Shown here: in pieces, positions 55,682-64,000 of the stretch
How the letters are laid out: every line of letters begins with the position of its first letter
How positions within the stretch are numbered: the first letter of the stretch is position 1
Translations under genes and position numbers: made by a program
NCBI GenBank assembly: GCA_963699535.1
Contig: CAVOUJ010000056.1
Span: forward strand, 8,903-72,902
Direction: 5' to 3'
Length of the DNA stretch: 64,000 bases
Source: VBDM01 sp963699535
GTDB lineage: Bacteria > Pseudomonadota > Gammaproteobacteria > Burkholderiales > SG8-39
The notes under the pieces: generated by a model
The model's database searches: none
What the model was told of the DNA's origin: nothing
Seen by the model: the letters and a program-made list of their open reading frames with translations, nothing else

Positions 55682-57273
55682 AGGATCCTGAAATCCGCGC
55701 CCTGTCCGCGGTCCAGATAGTCGAGCATCACGCCGTTAGCGACGCACAATTCTCGAGCAATGTACAAGCCTAGTCCCGTACCGTTGGCGAAAGTCGTGAA
55801 AAATGGCTCGAACAATTGCGCCTGCAGCTCCTTTGCCACGCCTTCGCCGTCGTCGATGACGTGCAATTCTACTTGATTTGCCCGACGCAAGGCCGCAAGT
55901 CGCACGCTTGCCGCCTGCCTTCGGCAGTGCCGCCAGGCGTTGCGCACTAGGTTCCATAGCACCTGGTTCAGATGCGCACGATCGAACTCCACAGTGATAT
56001 TTTCCGCCGCTTCGACAAGGAAACCATCGCGGGGAACGTTGTCGTTCCGTATAAGTTCCTCGATGAACGTGAGCAGGTACGGCCGCAGCTTGATCACTTC
56101 CGGTTGAACACGGTCGCGCCGCGAGAGCTCGAGCACATCGTGCACCATGCGGTCAAGGCGCCGCGCGTTGTCGCGGATGATCTGCACCATCCGCTCCTTC
56201 TGTGGTCCGCGCTGCTCTTCATGAAGCAAGTCGCCCGCGTGAGTAATAGCCGAAAGGGGGTTCCGAATCTCGTGGGCGATGTTGGCCGTAAGCCTCCCCA
56301 AGGCCGCAAGCTTGAGTTGCTGGGCCTGCTCCTGCAGCTTGGACAGATCGTCCAGGAACACCAGGCTGAAGCTGCCGCCGGCAACGCCCGCCGCCAGAAA
56401 GCGCGCGCGCACCAAGCGGCCGCTTTCCGCAAAATGCATGTTCACGATGCTCGCGCCTCGGCCCGAGCGCCACTCCGCAAGGCGCTGCGCGAGTTCCTGC
56501 GAGTAATCCTCGATCTGGCTCAGGTCCGGCACGAGACGCCCCAGCAGGTCCGCCACGCGCGGATTATGCTGATGCACCAGCCCGTTGGCATCGACAACCA
56601 AGACACCGTCCTGGACATCGCGCGTGATCAGCCTGTTGATGCGCAACTGGTCCGCAAGATCAGCACCGCGCTGCCGCGCCAAGCGCTCGTTCAGAATCAG
56701 GCGACGCGCGAGCTTATTGGTCATAAGCGCCGTTACAAAATAGCCGATCGACAACAGTCCCGGCTGGAGAAAGTTCGCGGTGCTTGAGTCGTGCACCAGC
56801 ACCCAGTACGACTGTTCGAGAAGGACGGCAATCGAGGCCAATGCAGCATAGAAGAGCATCAGCGTGCCCCGGCTGACAAGGGCCGCACCCGCCAGGGAAA
56901 TGAGCAGCATTACCCCCAGACCGCTGCGGATCCCGCTCGAAGCGTACATAAGGAGGGTCATTGCGACGATATCGGTCACTATGTGCAGCGTTAGCTGAAA
57001 ATTGAAATATCCCGAGACCCTTCGCTGCACGACATGGAATATCAGCGCAAGCGCCAGATATGCTCCGGACGCATAGATGAACACCGCGGGATCGTGGTCG
57101 CCGAGACTCAGATCGGTTCCATAGCGGGGGACGGCGAAAAGGAACACGGCGGCAACCGCGATCCTGTAGTAGTTGAAGTACCTGAGCGAGACCCAAAACG
57201 AGTCCGCCACGTCCCTCTGAGGCGGGGGCAACGATAGGCCGAACGTTGCGCGACTCGGCACGACCGCCCTCAA
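55666..57273 (-). CDS. pilS: PilS-type membrane sensor histidine kinase
   Basis: A 535-residue sensor with about six N-terminal transmembrane segments (residues 30-190), a PAS-like domain (LVVDANGLVHQHNPRVADLL) and a kinase core: H-box LTANIAHEIRNPLSAITHAG, N-box LNQVLWNLVRNAWRH, G1 DDGEGVAKE, G2 GTGLGLYIARELC. PilS senses pilin levels in the membrane and phosphorylates PilR. It follows the PP0621-family gene with a 4-base overlap. Confidence 0.92.
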   Translation of the reverse strand: MRAVVPSRATFGLSLPPPQRDVADSFWVSLRYFNYYRIAVAAVFLFAVPRYGTDLSLGDHDPAVFIYASGAYLALALIFHVVQRRVSGYFNFQLTLHIVTDIVAMTLLMYASSGIRSGLGVMLLISLAGAALVSRGTLMLFYAALASIAVLLEQSYWVLVHDSSTANFLQPGLLSIGYFVTALMTNKLARRLILNERLARQRGADLADQLRINRLITRDVQDGVLVVDANGLVHQHNPRVADLLGRLVPDLSQIEDYSQELAQRLAEWRSGRGASIVNMHFAESGRLVRARFLAAGVAGGSFSLVFLDDLSKLQEQAQQLKLAALGRLTANIAHEIRNPLSAITHAGDLLHEEQRGPQKERMVQIIRDNARRLDRMVHDVLELSRRDRVQPEVIKLRPYLLTFIEELIRNDNVPRDGFLVEAAENITVEFDRAHLNQVLWNLVRNAWRHCRRQAASVRLAALRRANQVELHVIDDGEGVAKELQAQLFEPFFTTFANGTGLGLYIARELCVANGVMLDYLDRGQGADFRILWQAA

Positions 57274-57485
57274 TCGGTGCCGAGCCGCCGGTGTTCTTCG
57301 CTGCAGTAGAAGCGCCCAGTGGCCTCGATAGCTTCGCTGCGTGGAAGGTTGACTCGGCAGCGGGCGCAGGGAACCATCTGCTCGCCGGGAGGAGTGCTTG
57401 CTCGCTCGCGACGCTTTCGGGCCAGGCCCCTCACAACAAGGTAGATGACGACGATGGCGACAACTAGGAGGACGAACTTGCTCAA
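57270..57485 (-). CDS. PP0621-family small membrane/zinc-ribbon protein
   Basis: About 71 residues: one transmembrane segment (SKFVLLVVAIVVIYLVVRGL), a basic linker and a small zinc-ribbon-like end, PCARCRVNLPRSEAIEATGR and YCSEEHRR. I take the TTG at 57485 as start because AGGAGA precedes it at the right distance and the hydrophobic stretch follows at once; an ATG at 57503 would add six residues. It overlaps pilS by 4 bases, the common arrangement for this family. Function is unknown. Confidence 0.78.
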   Translation of the reverse strand: MSKFVLLVVAIVVIYLVVRGLARKRRERASTPPGEQMVPCARCRVNLPRSEAIEATGRFYCSEEHRRLGTD

Positions 57486-57629
57486 GCGGGGCTCTCCTGC
57501 CATTCCGCCCAGACGGCTTTCGCGGGCAGAGCGGTCTTATCGCTCAAGCCCGTCGCATCGGACAAGCAGATCTGTTTTCGTCTCACGCGTGACTTTACCG
57601 ACACACGGACGACAAGCGGTCCGCGGGGT

Positions 57630-57706
57630 TGGTCGGGGTGACTGGATTCGAACCAGCGACTCCTGCGTCCCGAACGCAGTACTCTACCAGGCTGAGCTAC
57701 ACCCCG
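57630..57706 (-). tRNA. tRNA-Pro(CGG)
   Basis: A 77-base tRNA reads 5'-CGGGGTGTAGCTCAG...3' on the minus strand, with an acceptor stem CGGGGTG/CACCCCG, D-arm GCTCAGCCTGGTAGAGT, anticodon stem CTGCG with loop TTCGGGA (anticodon CGG), T-loop GGTTCGAATCC, discriminator A and an encoded CCA. It decodes CCG. Confidence 0.96.
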
Positions 57707-57745
57707 GGTCCGCCAGGAACCGGTGCGGAAAGCGATTCGGGAATA

Positions 57746-58762
57746 CTAGTAATCACGCTCGACCGCGAAGGCTGACAATTCTAGCAAAGAATCCCGGTAC
57801 CTTGAATTCGACAGCGCGGAGACGGCTTCCCGTGCAAGACAAGCTTCGTCTTTGGCCTTGTTCCTGACGTACTCGAGCGCCCCCGTGGCTCGGATGGCTT
57901 CGAGAACGGCCCCGAAATTGTCCGGCCCTCCACCTTCGATCGCAGAGCGCACTAGTGCGGCCTGTTCTGCAGACCCGCGCTGCAGAACGTGAATCAACGG
58001 CAACGTGGGCTTGCCCTGTCTCAGGTCGTCGCCCAGGTTCTTGCCAGTGTGGGCGGCATCTCCGGAATAGTCCAGCACATCGTCAACCAGCTGGAATGCC
58101 GTCCCCAAGTGCATGCCGTAGCGCGCAAGACCCTGCTCGATTTCGGGGGGCGCGTCTCCGACGATAGCGCCCAGTTGCGCCGCTGCCTCGAAGAGCTTCG
58201 CGGTCTTGCGCCGAATAACGTCGAGGTAGGCGGCCTCGGTTATCGCAAGGTTGCGGGCGTTCAGGAGCTGTAGCACCTCGCCCTCTGCAATGGCGTTCGT
58301 GGCGTCGGCCACCACCTCCATGACGCGCATGCTCCGCACGGCCACCATCATTTGAAAAGCGCGCGAGTAGAGAAAGTCCCCGACGAGAACGCTCGCCGCA
58401 TTACCGAATTCCGCGTTGGCCGTCTTCCGACCGCGCCGCAGTTCGGATTCATCTACAACGTCGTCATGGAGCAGCGTCGCCGTATGAATGAACTCCACCA
58501 CGGTGGCGAGTTCCACGTGGTGCTCACCGCGATAACCTGTGGCCCCAGCGGCAAGGAAAACGAGCGCCGGACGCAGCCGCTTGCCGCCTCCGGCAATGAT
58601 GTACTCAGCAATCTGGCGGATCAGGACGACATCGGATTGGAGACGGCGCCGGATCGCCGCGTCCACTGCGAGCATGTCGGCGGCAATGAGATTGCGGAGA
58701 AGTTCGGGCTGCAAAGGGGCTATCGCACTACCGAGATCGACTTTGCGACGGCCGATGAGCAT
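57746..58762 (-). CDS. ispB: Octaprenyl diphosphate synthase
   Basis: A 338-residue trans-isoprenyl diphosphate synthase making the ubiquinone side chain. First Asp-rich motif LLHDDVVDESELRRGRKT, second motif FQLVDDVLDYSGD, plus GGGKRLRPALVFLA near the N-terminus. Length and context (divergent from rplU-rpmA-obgE) are the standard proteobacterial arrangement. Confidence 0.95.
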   Translation of the reverse strand: MLIGRRKVDLGSAIAPLQPELLRNLIAADMLAVDAAIRRRLQSDVVLIRQIAEYIIAGGGKRLRPALVFLAAGATGYRGEHHVELATVVEFIHTATLLHDDVVDESELRRGRKTANAEFGNAASVLVGDFLYSRAFQMMVAVRSMRVMEVVADATNAIAEGEVLQLLNARNLAITEAAYLDVIRRKTAKLFEAAAQLGAIVGDAPPEIEQGLARYGMHLGTAFQLVDDVLDYSGDAAHTGKNLGDDLRQGKPTLPLIHVLQRGSAEQAALVRSAIEGGGPDNFGAVLEAIRATGALEYVRNKAKDEACLAREAVSALSNSRYRDSLLELSAFAVERDY

Positions 58763-58774
58763 AGCATAATCTCT

Positions 58775-58804
58775 TTGACCACACCCGCTAAAGGCATGTA
58801 TAAT
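58775..58804 (+). promoter_or_regulatory. Promoter of rplU-rpmA
   Basis: TTGACC and a perfect TATAAT separated by 18 bases, 33 bases before the rplU ATG. One of the best sigma-70 promoters in the window, as expected for ribosomal protein genes. Confidence 0.85.
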
Positions 58805-58836
58805 TTCGCTTTTTCCAGGTGGATCGGGGTCGGAAC

Positions 58837-59154
58837 ATGTACGCGGTCATCAGGACCGGAGGCAAGCAGTATCGGGTTTCCACCGGTGAAAAGCTGAAGA
58901 TTGAGAAACTGCCGGCCGCTGACGTGGGCAAGGAAGTGGTTTTGGATGAAGTGCTCCTTGTCGGCGAAGGACAGGCAATCAAGGTCGGAACCCCGGTCGT
59001 CAAGGGCGCCTCGGTCAAGGCGAAGATCGTGTCGCATGGGCTCGGCGAAAAAGTGATGACCTTCAAGATGCGCAGGCGTAAGAACTCCAAGCGGCACCGG
59101 GGTCACCGCCAGAGCTACACCGAGATCGAGATCACGGGTATCACCGGAGCCTAG
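58837..59154 (+). CDS. rplU: 50S ribosomal protein L21
   Basis: A 105-residue L21 starting MYAVIRTGGKQYRVSTGEKL. The C-terminal KMRRRKNSKRHRGHRQSYTE is the rRNA-binding region. Intact; cotranscribed with rpmA 28 bases downstream. Confidence 0.98.
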   Translation: MYAVIRTGGKQYRVSTGEKLKIEKLPAADVGKEVVLDEVLLVGEGQAIKVGTPVVKGASVKAKIVSHGLGEKVMTFKMRRRKNSKRHRGHRQSYTEIEITGITGA

Positions 59155-59182
59155 CCGCTTCGGGGAAGGGAACGACACAGCC

Positions 59183-59440
59183 ATGGCACATAAGAAAGCA
59201 GGCGGCAGCTCGCGCAATGGCCGGGATTCGCAGGCGAAGCGTCTCGGCGTGAAGGCGTATGGCGCGCAAACCGTAACCGCGGGCAGCATCATCATTCGCC
59301 AGCGTGGTACGCGCATCCACCCCGGAGACAACGTCGGCATCGGCAAGGACCACACGTTGTTTGCAAAGGTAAGCGGCAAGATCCAATTCGGCTTCAAAGG
59401 GCCAAATCACAAGCAAACGGTGAGTGTGGTCCCCGCCTAA
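59183..59440 (+). CDS. rpmA: 50S ribosomal protein L27
   Basis: An 85-residue L27 with the N-terminal MAHKKAGGSSRNGRDSQAKR that reaches the peptidyl-transferase centre, and IIRQRGTRIHPGDNVGIGKD. No N-terminal cleavage peptide of the Firmicute type. Followed by an intrinsic terminator. Confidence 0.98.
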   Translation: MAHKKAGGSSRNGRDSQAKRLGVKAYGAQTVTAGSIIIRQRGTRIHPGDNVGIGKDHTLFAKVSGKIQFGFKGPNHKQTVSVVPA

Positions 59441-59458
59441 GTCGCAGTCCGCCGCCTG

Positions 59459-59490
59459 AAAGCCCTATCGACCGCGGTAGGGCTTTTTTG
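59459..59490 (+). terminator. Intrinsic terminator after rpmA
   Basis: Stem AAAGCCCTA / TAGGGCTTT with a 10-base loop and a T-run, between rpmA and obgE, about 20 bases before the obgE start. Confidence 0.85.
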
Positions 59491-59510
59491 TTTCCAAACC
59501 ATCACCCTTC

Positions 59511-60530
59511 ATGAAGTTCGTCGACGAAGCGCGCATCGAGGTCCACGCCGGAGACGGCGGTGCCGGCGTCGTCAGCTTCAGGCGCGAAAAGTACGTGCCG
59601 CGCGGCGGCCCGGATGGCGGGGACGGTGGCAACGGCGGCAGCGTGCTTGCGGTTGCAGACCGCAATGTCAACACTCTCGTCGAGTACCGTTTTGCGCGCA
59701 TTCATCGCGCGCGCCATGGTGAAAAGGGCCGGGGTCGCCAATGCAGCGGGAAGGGCGCGGATGACGTGATGCTCCGCGTGCCGGTGGGTACCGTGATCAA
59801 AGACCTGGATTCGGGGGAAACGGTCGCCGACCTGGCAGAGCATGATCAGATCGCGCTGCTCGCGCGCGGCGGCAAGGGTGGCCTGGGCAACGTCAATTTC
59901 AAATCGAGCACCAACCGTGCTCCTCGAAAAGCCACCCCCGGAGAACTCGGAGAGCATCGTTCGCTCAGTCTCGAACTGAAGGTGCTTGCCGATGTGGGCC
60001 TGCTCGGCATGCCGAATGCCGGAAAATCTACGTTCATCCGCGCCGTATCCGCCGCGCGTCCCAAAGTGGCCGACTACCCGTTCACGACCCTGCATCCACA
60101 TCTCGGCGTGGTTCGGATCGGAGTTGATCGCAGCTTCGTCATCGCCGACATTCCCGGACTCATCGCGGGAGCCGCCGAGGGAGCGGGGCTGGGACATCAG
60201 TTCCTAAAGCATCTTGCCCGCACCCGGTTACTGCTGCACATTGTCGACGCGGCACCTCTCGAAGCGGGCGCCGATCCGGCGCGCGACGCACGCTCCATCG
60301 CCGCGGAACTGAAAAAATTCGACGTAGCGCTGTACCGCAAGCCGCGCTGGTTGGTATTGAACAAATTGGATATGCTCCCCGCTGACGAGCGAAAGGCCGT
60401 GGCGTGCGATATCGTGCGCCGGCTGCGCTGGCGCGGTCCGAGCTTCTGCATCTCCGCGCTTACCGGGGAGGGTTGCCGGGAGCTCGGCTTCGCGGTAATG
60501 AAGTTTCTGGAATCCGGAATGACAGCATGA
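59511..60530 (+). CDS. obgE: GTPase ObgE/CgtA
   Basis: A 339-residue ribosome-associated GTPase. The Gly-rich Obg fold (residues 1-158, with GDGGAGVVSFRREKYVPRGG) precedes the G domain: G1 GMPNAGKSTFIRA, G3 DIPGLIAGAAEGAGLG, G4 NKLD, G5 SALTGEG. It coordinates 50S assembly with growth and the stringent response. It overlaps proB by 4 bases (ATGA). Confidence 0.97.
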   Translation: MKFVDEARIEVHAGDGGAGVVSFRREKYVPRGGPDGGDGGNGGSVLAVADRNVNTLVEYRFARIHRARHGEKGRGRQCSGKGADDVMLRVPVGTVIKDLDSGETVADLAEHDQIALLARGGKGGLGNVNFKSSTNRAPRKATPGELGEHRSLSLELKVLADVGLLGMPNAGKSTFIRAVSAARPKVADYPFTTLHPHLGVVRIGVDRSFVIADIPGLIAGAAEGAGLGHQFLKHLARTRLLLHIVDAAPLEAGADPARDARSIAAELKKFDVALYRKPRWLVLNKLDMLPADERKAVACDIVRRLRWRGPSFCISALTGEGCRELGFAVMKFLESGMTA

Positions 60531-61634
60531 AGGATGCAAGGCGTTTCGTCGTCAAAGTCGGAAGCGCGCTCGTGACCAATCGCGGGGCGGGTCTCGACTC
60601 GACCGCGATCGCCCGCTGGGCGGAGCAGATCGCGAGACTCCGGAGTAGCGGCAAAGAGATCGTCCTCGTTTCGAGCGGAGCCATTGCCGAGGGAATGCAG
60701 CGCCTGGGCTGGACGCGACGTCCTCACGCAATGCACGAGCTGCAAGCCGCCGCGGCGGTCGGGCAGATGGGCCTGGTGCAGGTGTACGAATCGTGCTTCC
60801 GCCAGCATGGCCTGCGCACGGCGCAGGTGCTGCTCACCCACGCCGATCTCGCCGACCGGCAGCGGTACCTGAACGCCCGTTCGACGTTGTTGACGCTGCT
60901 CGGGCTCGGAATCATTCCCGTGATCAACGAGAACGACACCGTCGTCACCGACGAAATCCGCTTCGGCGACAACGACACGCTGGGCGCTCTGGTGACCAAC
61001 CTCGTCGAAGCGGATTGCCTCATCATCCTCACCGACCAGAAGGGGCTCTATACGGACGATCCCCAGCGCAATCCCCAGGCGACCTTGATTCAAAGCGCCC
61101 AGGCCGGCGAGCCCCGGCTCGAAGACGCTCGCCGGAGGGACGGGTTCGGCAATCGCCAAGGGCGGAATGCTCACCAAGGTGCTCGCGGCCAAGCGCGCCG
61201 CGCGTTCGGGGGCACAGACGGTGATCGCCTCGGGGCACGAGCCCGACGTCCTGGTGAGGCTCGCGGCCGGAGAAGCCATCGGCACGCTGCTCTTCGTCCA
61301 GACGACGCCGCTTGCCGCGCGCAAGCAGTGGCTCGCCGATCACCTCCAGGTCGCCGGACGGATCGATATCGACGCCGGCGCGGCCAAAGCCCTGCGCTCC
61401 GGAGGCAAGAGCCTGCTGCCGATCGGCGTCAAGAGCGTGGAGGGAGAATTCGAGCGCGGCGCGATCGTCGCGTGCATGTCCCCGGAGGGCGTGGAAATCG
61501 CGCGGGGCCTGGTCAATTACAGCGCGCAGGAATCCCGCCGCATCGCCGGCCGCGCCTCAAGCGAAATCGAGGCAATACTCGGCTATGTCGACGAGCCGGA
61601 ACTCATCCACCGCGACAACCTGGTGCTCATCTGA
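60527..61634 (+). CDS. proB: Glutamate 5-kinase (one indel in this sequence)
   Basis: First enzyme of proline synthesis. The amino-acid kinase domain has VVKVGSALVTNRGAGLD, VSSGAIAEGMQRLG and INENDTVVTDEIRFGDNDTL. After RLEDA the frame is lost; skipping C61130 continues with AGGTGSAIAKGGMLTKVLAA and a complete C-terminal PUA domain to the stop at 61634, about 368 residues, the normal length. A break in an amino-acid biosynthesis gene is more likely a sequence error than inactivation. Confidence 0.9.
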
Positions 61635-61684
61635 ATTCCGGCGGGTGCCGACACTTGCCAAGTTCGGCCCAGCCTCGGTCGATG

Positions 61685-62206
61685 CTACTCGGGGTAGATT
61701 GGGGGAGCTAGACCGGGGATGTTTCCGCGTCGGAGCGCCCGTACGGCCTCCCCGGCAGTGCGCACCTGCCTGCCCAACGGACAAAAGAAATCCTCCGCCA
61801 GCGCGGCATACTGCTGATGACCCTGCCCTCCGCTGATGCGAACCCATTGTGCAAGCTTCGCGGGTGACCAGGTGCCGTCAGATCCGCCGAAGGCGTACGA
61901 CTTGCGCTCAGGCGGGTAGCAACGCATGCCTTCGTAACTTGCATTGACGGCCCCGCTCTCGCCGCGTGCAATCAGCGTATAGCGCACGATTCCGTCCTGT
62001 CCAACGCTGACCGAGGCTGCATCTACAAAGAACTCAAAAGCCGTCGCGGATCCGGCGTGGACCCGAAGCAGATTCTCTGGTTTTGGGTACGACGGCAGCT
62101 GTGTCTTCAGCGCTTCCCAGGGTTTTCCCTCGAATTCGTCCAGCGTCGGCTGGCCAGCGCATGCAGCCACAGCGACCAAGACCGCCGTGGAAAAAGGGCG
62201 TTTCAG
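61685..62206 (-). CDS. CNP1-like lipoprotein with probable CTG start
   Basis: About 173 residues. The mature part (FEGKPWEALKTQLPSYPKPE, FFVDAASVSVGQDGIVRYTL, YEGMRCYPPERKSYAFGGSD) fits the CNP1-like family seen near proB in betaproteobacteria. The usual ATG is missing, but a CTG at 62206 overlapping the stop of the upstream gene (CTGA) gives a perfect lipoprotein signal, (M)KRPFSTAVLVAVAAC with a lipobox. The nearest alternative start, TTG at 62179, would delete most of the signal. Confidence 0.78.
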   Translation of the reverse strand: MKRPFSTAVLVAVAACAGQPTLDEFEGKPWEALKTQLPSYPKPENLLRVHAGSATAFEFFVDAASVSVGQDGIVRYTLIARGESGAVNASYEGMRCYPPERKSYAFGGSDGTWSPAKLAQWVRISGGQGHQQYAALAEDFFCPLGRQVRTAGEAVRALRRGNIPGLAPPIYPE

Positions 62207-62784
62207 GATAGGTCTTTCGCGAGGGCGCTGCGTACGTTCGGCGGCGTTTCCTGCATGGCAGTGTAGCCGGGATGGTCGACTCCGATCGCAAGGCCTGCGC
62301 CATTCTTGAGCGCTCGCGCCATGTCTTCGGAGAGCTCGAAGCGAAGAAAATGGACCGACGAGGTCTTTTGCTCGTTTTCCCGCTCGAGATCCTCATCGGC
62401 TATGGCCCAGACCGGCTCGTGCCCTGCGACCTGGATCCATACCTTGTCCTCGATGCCGATGAGATCCTGCAGCCGCTTGCGGCGCTCTTCCGGATCGGGG
62501 TATTCGAGCATCATGGTCGCCTTGAGATTGCGGCCGTCCGGAACGAGCGGATTGTAGGCATCGAGCTCGTCCTGAATGCCTTCTTCCTCGAAGATCCGTT
62601 CGACGCGCAGCATCTCCTGCACCTGGTAACGGATGGTGAGCTCGTCCTCGAAGATGAGCGTGAGATGGTCACCGAGGTGGATCGTACGGTTCTTCTTGTG
62701 CGCCATGACTCTCGCCCGGAACTGCGGGCGTTCGCGGGCGTAGGCTTCGAGCGTCATCAGGCTCGCGCGGTCGATTCGAGGCAT
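62203..62784 (-). CDS. DUF3501 family protein
   Basis: A 193-residue protein starting MPRIDRASLMTLEAYARERP, with YQVQEMLRVERIFEEEGIQD and the DLEREN patch typical of DUF3501. In betaproteobacteria this family is linked to a rubrerythrin and a heterodisulfide-reductase-like Fe-S protein, which is the gene upstream here. Its role is unknown, perhaps in peroxide or redox handling. A GTG at 62796 is an alternative start. Confidence 0.85.
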   Translation of the reverse strand: MPRIDRASLMTLEAYARERPQFRARVMAHKKNRTIHLGDHLTLIFEDELTIRYQVQEMLRVERIFEEEGIQDELDAYNPLVPDGRNLKATMMLEYPDPEERRKRLQDLIGIEDKVWIQVAGHEPVWAIADEDLERENEQKTSSVHFLRFELSEDMARALKNGAGLAIGVDHPGYTAMQETPPNVRSALAKDLS

Positions 62785-62809
62785 GGCAACTGTCACCCGA
62801 GTTCAGGCT

Positions 62810-64000
62810 TCAAATTCCGTAGGCGATTCGGAGCAGCGACAAGGGGATGCGCTCTTTTTGCGCCCGTCGCCGCCCATGCCCTGCTCGATGTGACGGGCGG
62901 CGATCGGGCAATCGGAGCTGATGTAATCGGGATCGTTCCCGGCCATCTGGCGAAACACGGGCCGGCCGATCTTCATCGAATTCTCGTAGTACTCGACCTT
63001 GACTCCCCAGGTCCCGTCGTGACCGGAGCAGCGCTCGACGGTGTTGAGAGTGGTTCCGGGCACAAGCTGAAGCGCTTCGCGGGTCTTCTGTCCGATGTTC
63101 TGGACACGCGAATGACACGGAATGTGATAGGACACCTTTCCGAGAGCAGTCTTGAAGTCGGTCCTGAGCAATCCGTCGCGGTTGCGCAGGACGAAGTACT
63201 CGAAAGGATCGAACATCGCCTCGCTTACGGCCTTGATGTCCGCATCCTCGGGAAAGAGCAGCGGCAGCTCGTTCTTGAACATCAAGGTGCACGAAGGTAC
63301 CGGGGTGAGGATCGCGTAGCCCTCGCGCGCGAGCTTGGCGAGCGGTGGAATGTTCGTTGCCTTGAGCCGCTCGACCCCTTCGAGATCGCCGAGCTCGAGC
63401 TTGGGCATGCCGCAGCAGGCTTCCTTTTCCACGACCACGTAAGGAATTTCGTTGTGATCGAGAACCGCGAGCAGATCGTGGCCTATGCCCGGCTCGTTGT
63501 AGTTCACGTAGCAGGTCGAGAATACCGCCACTTTTCCGGGAGTGCGTTCGCCGTTCTTTGGTTCGCGTGACCCGGGCTCGCGCGCCCGCTTGCGCGAAAG
63601 GTGCCCGGGCTATACGGCGGCAGCTTCACGTTCCCGGTGGACACCGATCGCCTTCTCCATGAGCCGCGCGCGCGACGGGGTTGCGGTTGACGGCGTTCAC
63701 GACTGCGCCACGACCGGAATCGCGGCGAGCTTGCCGATGGCATCGGTGGAGGAAAGCAGTCGGTCGCGCAGGCGCACTTCGCCTTTCTTGAACTTGATCG
63801 CCTTGGCGCGCAGCATGAGGTGCGGAAAGTCGACGTTCCAGGGATGTGGCGGGACGTACGGACACTTGGTCATGTAGCACATGTCGCAGAGGTAGCACTG
63901 ATCGACCACCTTCCAGAACTGCGACTCTCCACGCCGTCGACCTCGAGAGTTGGCGCTCGCATCCACGAGATCGAAGAGCGTCGGAAATGCCGTGCACAGG
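62810..64000 (-). CDS. Heterodisulfide-reductase-like Fe-S protein (partial; about five indels in this sequence)
   Basis: A cysteine-rich Fe-S oxidoreductase (GlpC/HdrD type) running off the right edge, where the 5' end lies. Ligands visible are CYLCDMCYMTKCP for a [4Fe-4S] cluster and two CCG-domain patterns, ACCGMPKLELGDL and STCYVNYNEPG...HIPCHSR. The frame breaks near 63704, 63668, 63630, 63537 and in the T-run 62855-62859. Repairing each restores VVAQVVNAVNRNPVARRLME, LPPYSPGTFR, PGKVAVFSTCYVNYN and the C-terminal LLRIAYGI ending at 62810. Family partners (rubrerythrin) would be further right. Confidence 0.8.

Overview
The window looks like a chromosomal segment of a GC-rich betaproteobacterium, probably Burkholderiales-like. 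The evidence is the pairing of betaproteobacterial families (a PhaM-type PHA granule regulator, PP0621-family protein, CNP1-like lipoprotein, DUF6494, CobD/CbiB-like protein, two-gene AddAB-like helicase-nuclease) with the neighbourhood ispB / rplU-rpmA-obgE-proB. There is no rRNA, CRISPR array, phage or insertion sequence. One tRNA gene is present, tRNA-Pro(CGG).

Left part (1-16.7 kb): the end of an isoquinoline 1-oxidoreductase-type molybdenum hydroxylase; a minus-strand group with a class II aldolase, a membrane-anchored alpha/alpha-barrel protein and a quinone reductase; a tiny conserved ORF; a DUF4136 lipoprotein behind a perfect FNR/Anr-type palindrome; an AidB-like acyl-CoA dehydrogenase; two c-di-GMP enzymes (a GGDEF protein with a degenerate receiver, and a membrane GGDEF-EAL protein) plus a degenerate EAL protein; an NHL beta-propeller lipoprotein; a second acyl-CoA dehydrogenase; a HEAT-repeat protein; a double ABM-domain protein; and a Bug-type solute-binding protein.

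Middle-left (16.7-28.8 kb, all minus strand): the metabolic highlight is a form I aerobic carbon monoxide dehydrogenase operon, coxM-coxS-coxL, whose CoxL carries the form I active-site motif AYRCSFR. Upstream lie a CoxE C-terminal remnant and an XdhC-family protein with a C-terminal YHS domain. Then follow an EamA transporter, an addA/addB-like pair and a 7Fe-type ferredoxin.

Middle-right (29-57.5 kb): trxA, rho, rpmE, an ArnT-like glycosyltransferase, pgi, a GlcD-like FAD oxidase, orn, an M48 protease, a pterin dehydratase, a CobD/CbiB-like protein, a CoA-pyrophosphatase-type Nudix protein, a proline iminopeptidase, a quinone oxidoreductase, phaM, a patatin, maeB, an aminotransferase, a lytic transglycosylase, an H1-like histone, DUF2442, nrdAB behind a tandem NrdR operator, ampD, and pilSR.

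Right end (57.5-64 kb): tRNA-Pro, ispB diverging from rplU-rpmA-obgE-proB, a CNP1-like lipoprotein, DUF3501 and a heterodisulfide-reductase-like Fe-S protein.

A feature running through the window is single-base indels that split otherwise well-conserved genes: coxL (four), coxM, addA, fdxA, proB and the terminal Fe-S gene (about five). They sit mostly in G/C-rich or homopolymer stretches and affect housekeeping genes. I read most of them as consensus errors rather than decay, but this cannot be settled from the sequence alone. Coordinates of these genes are given for the whole reconstructed locus.
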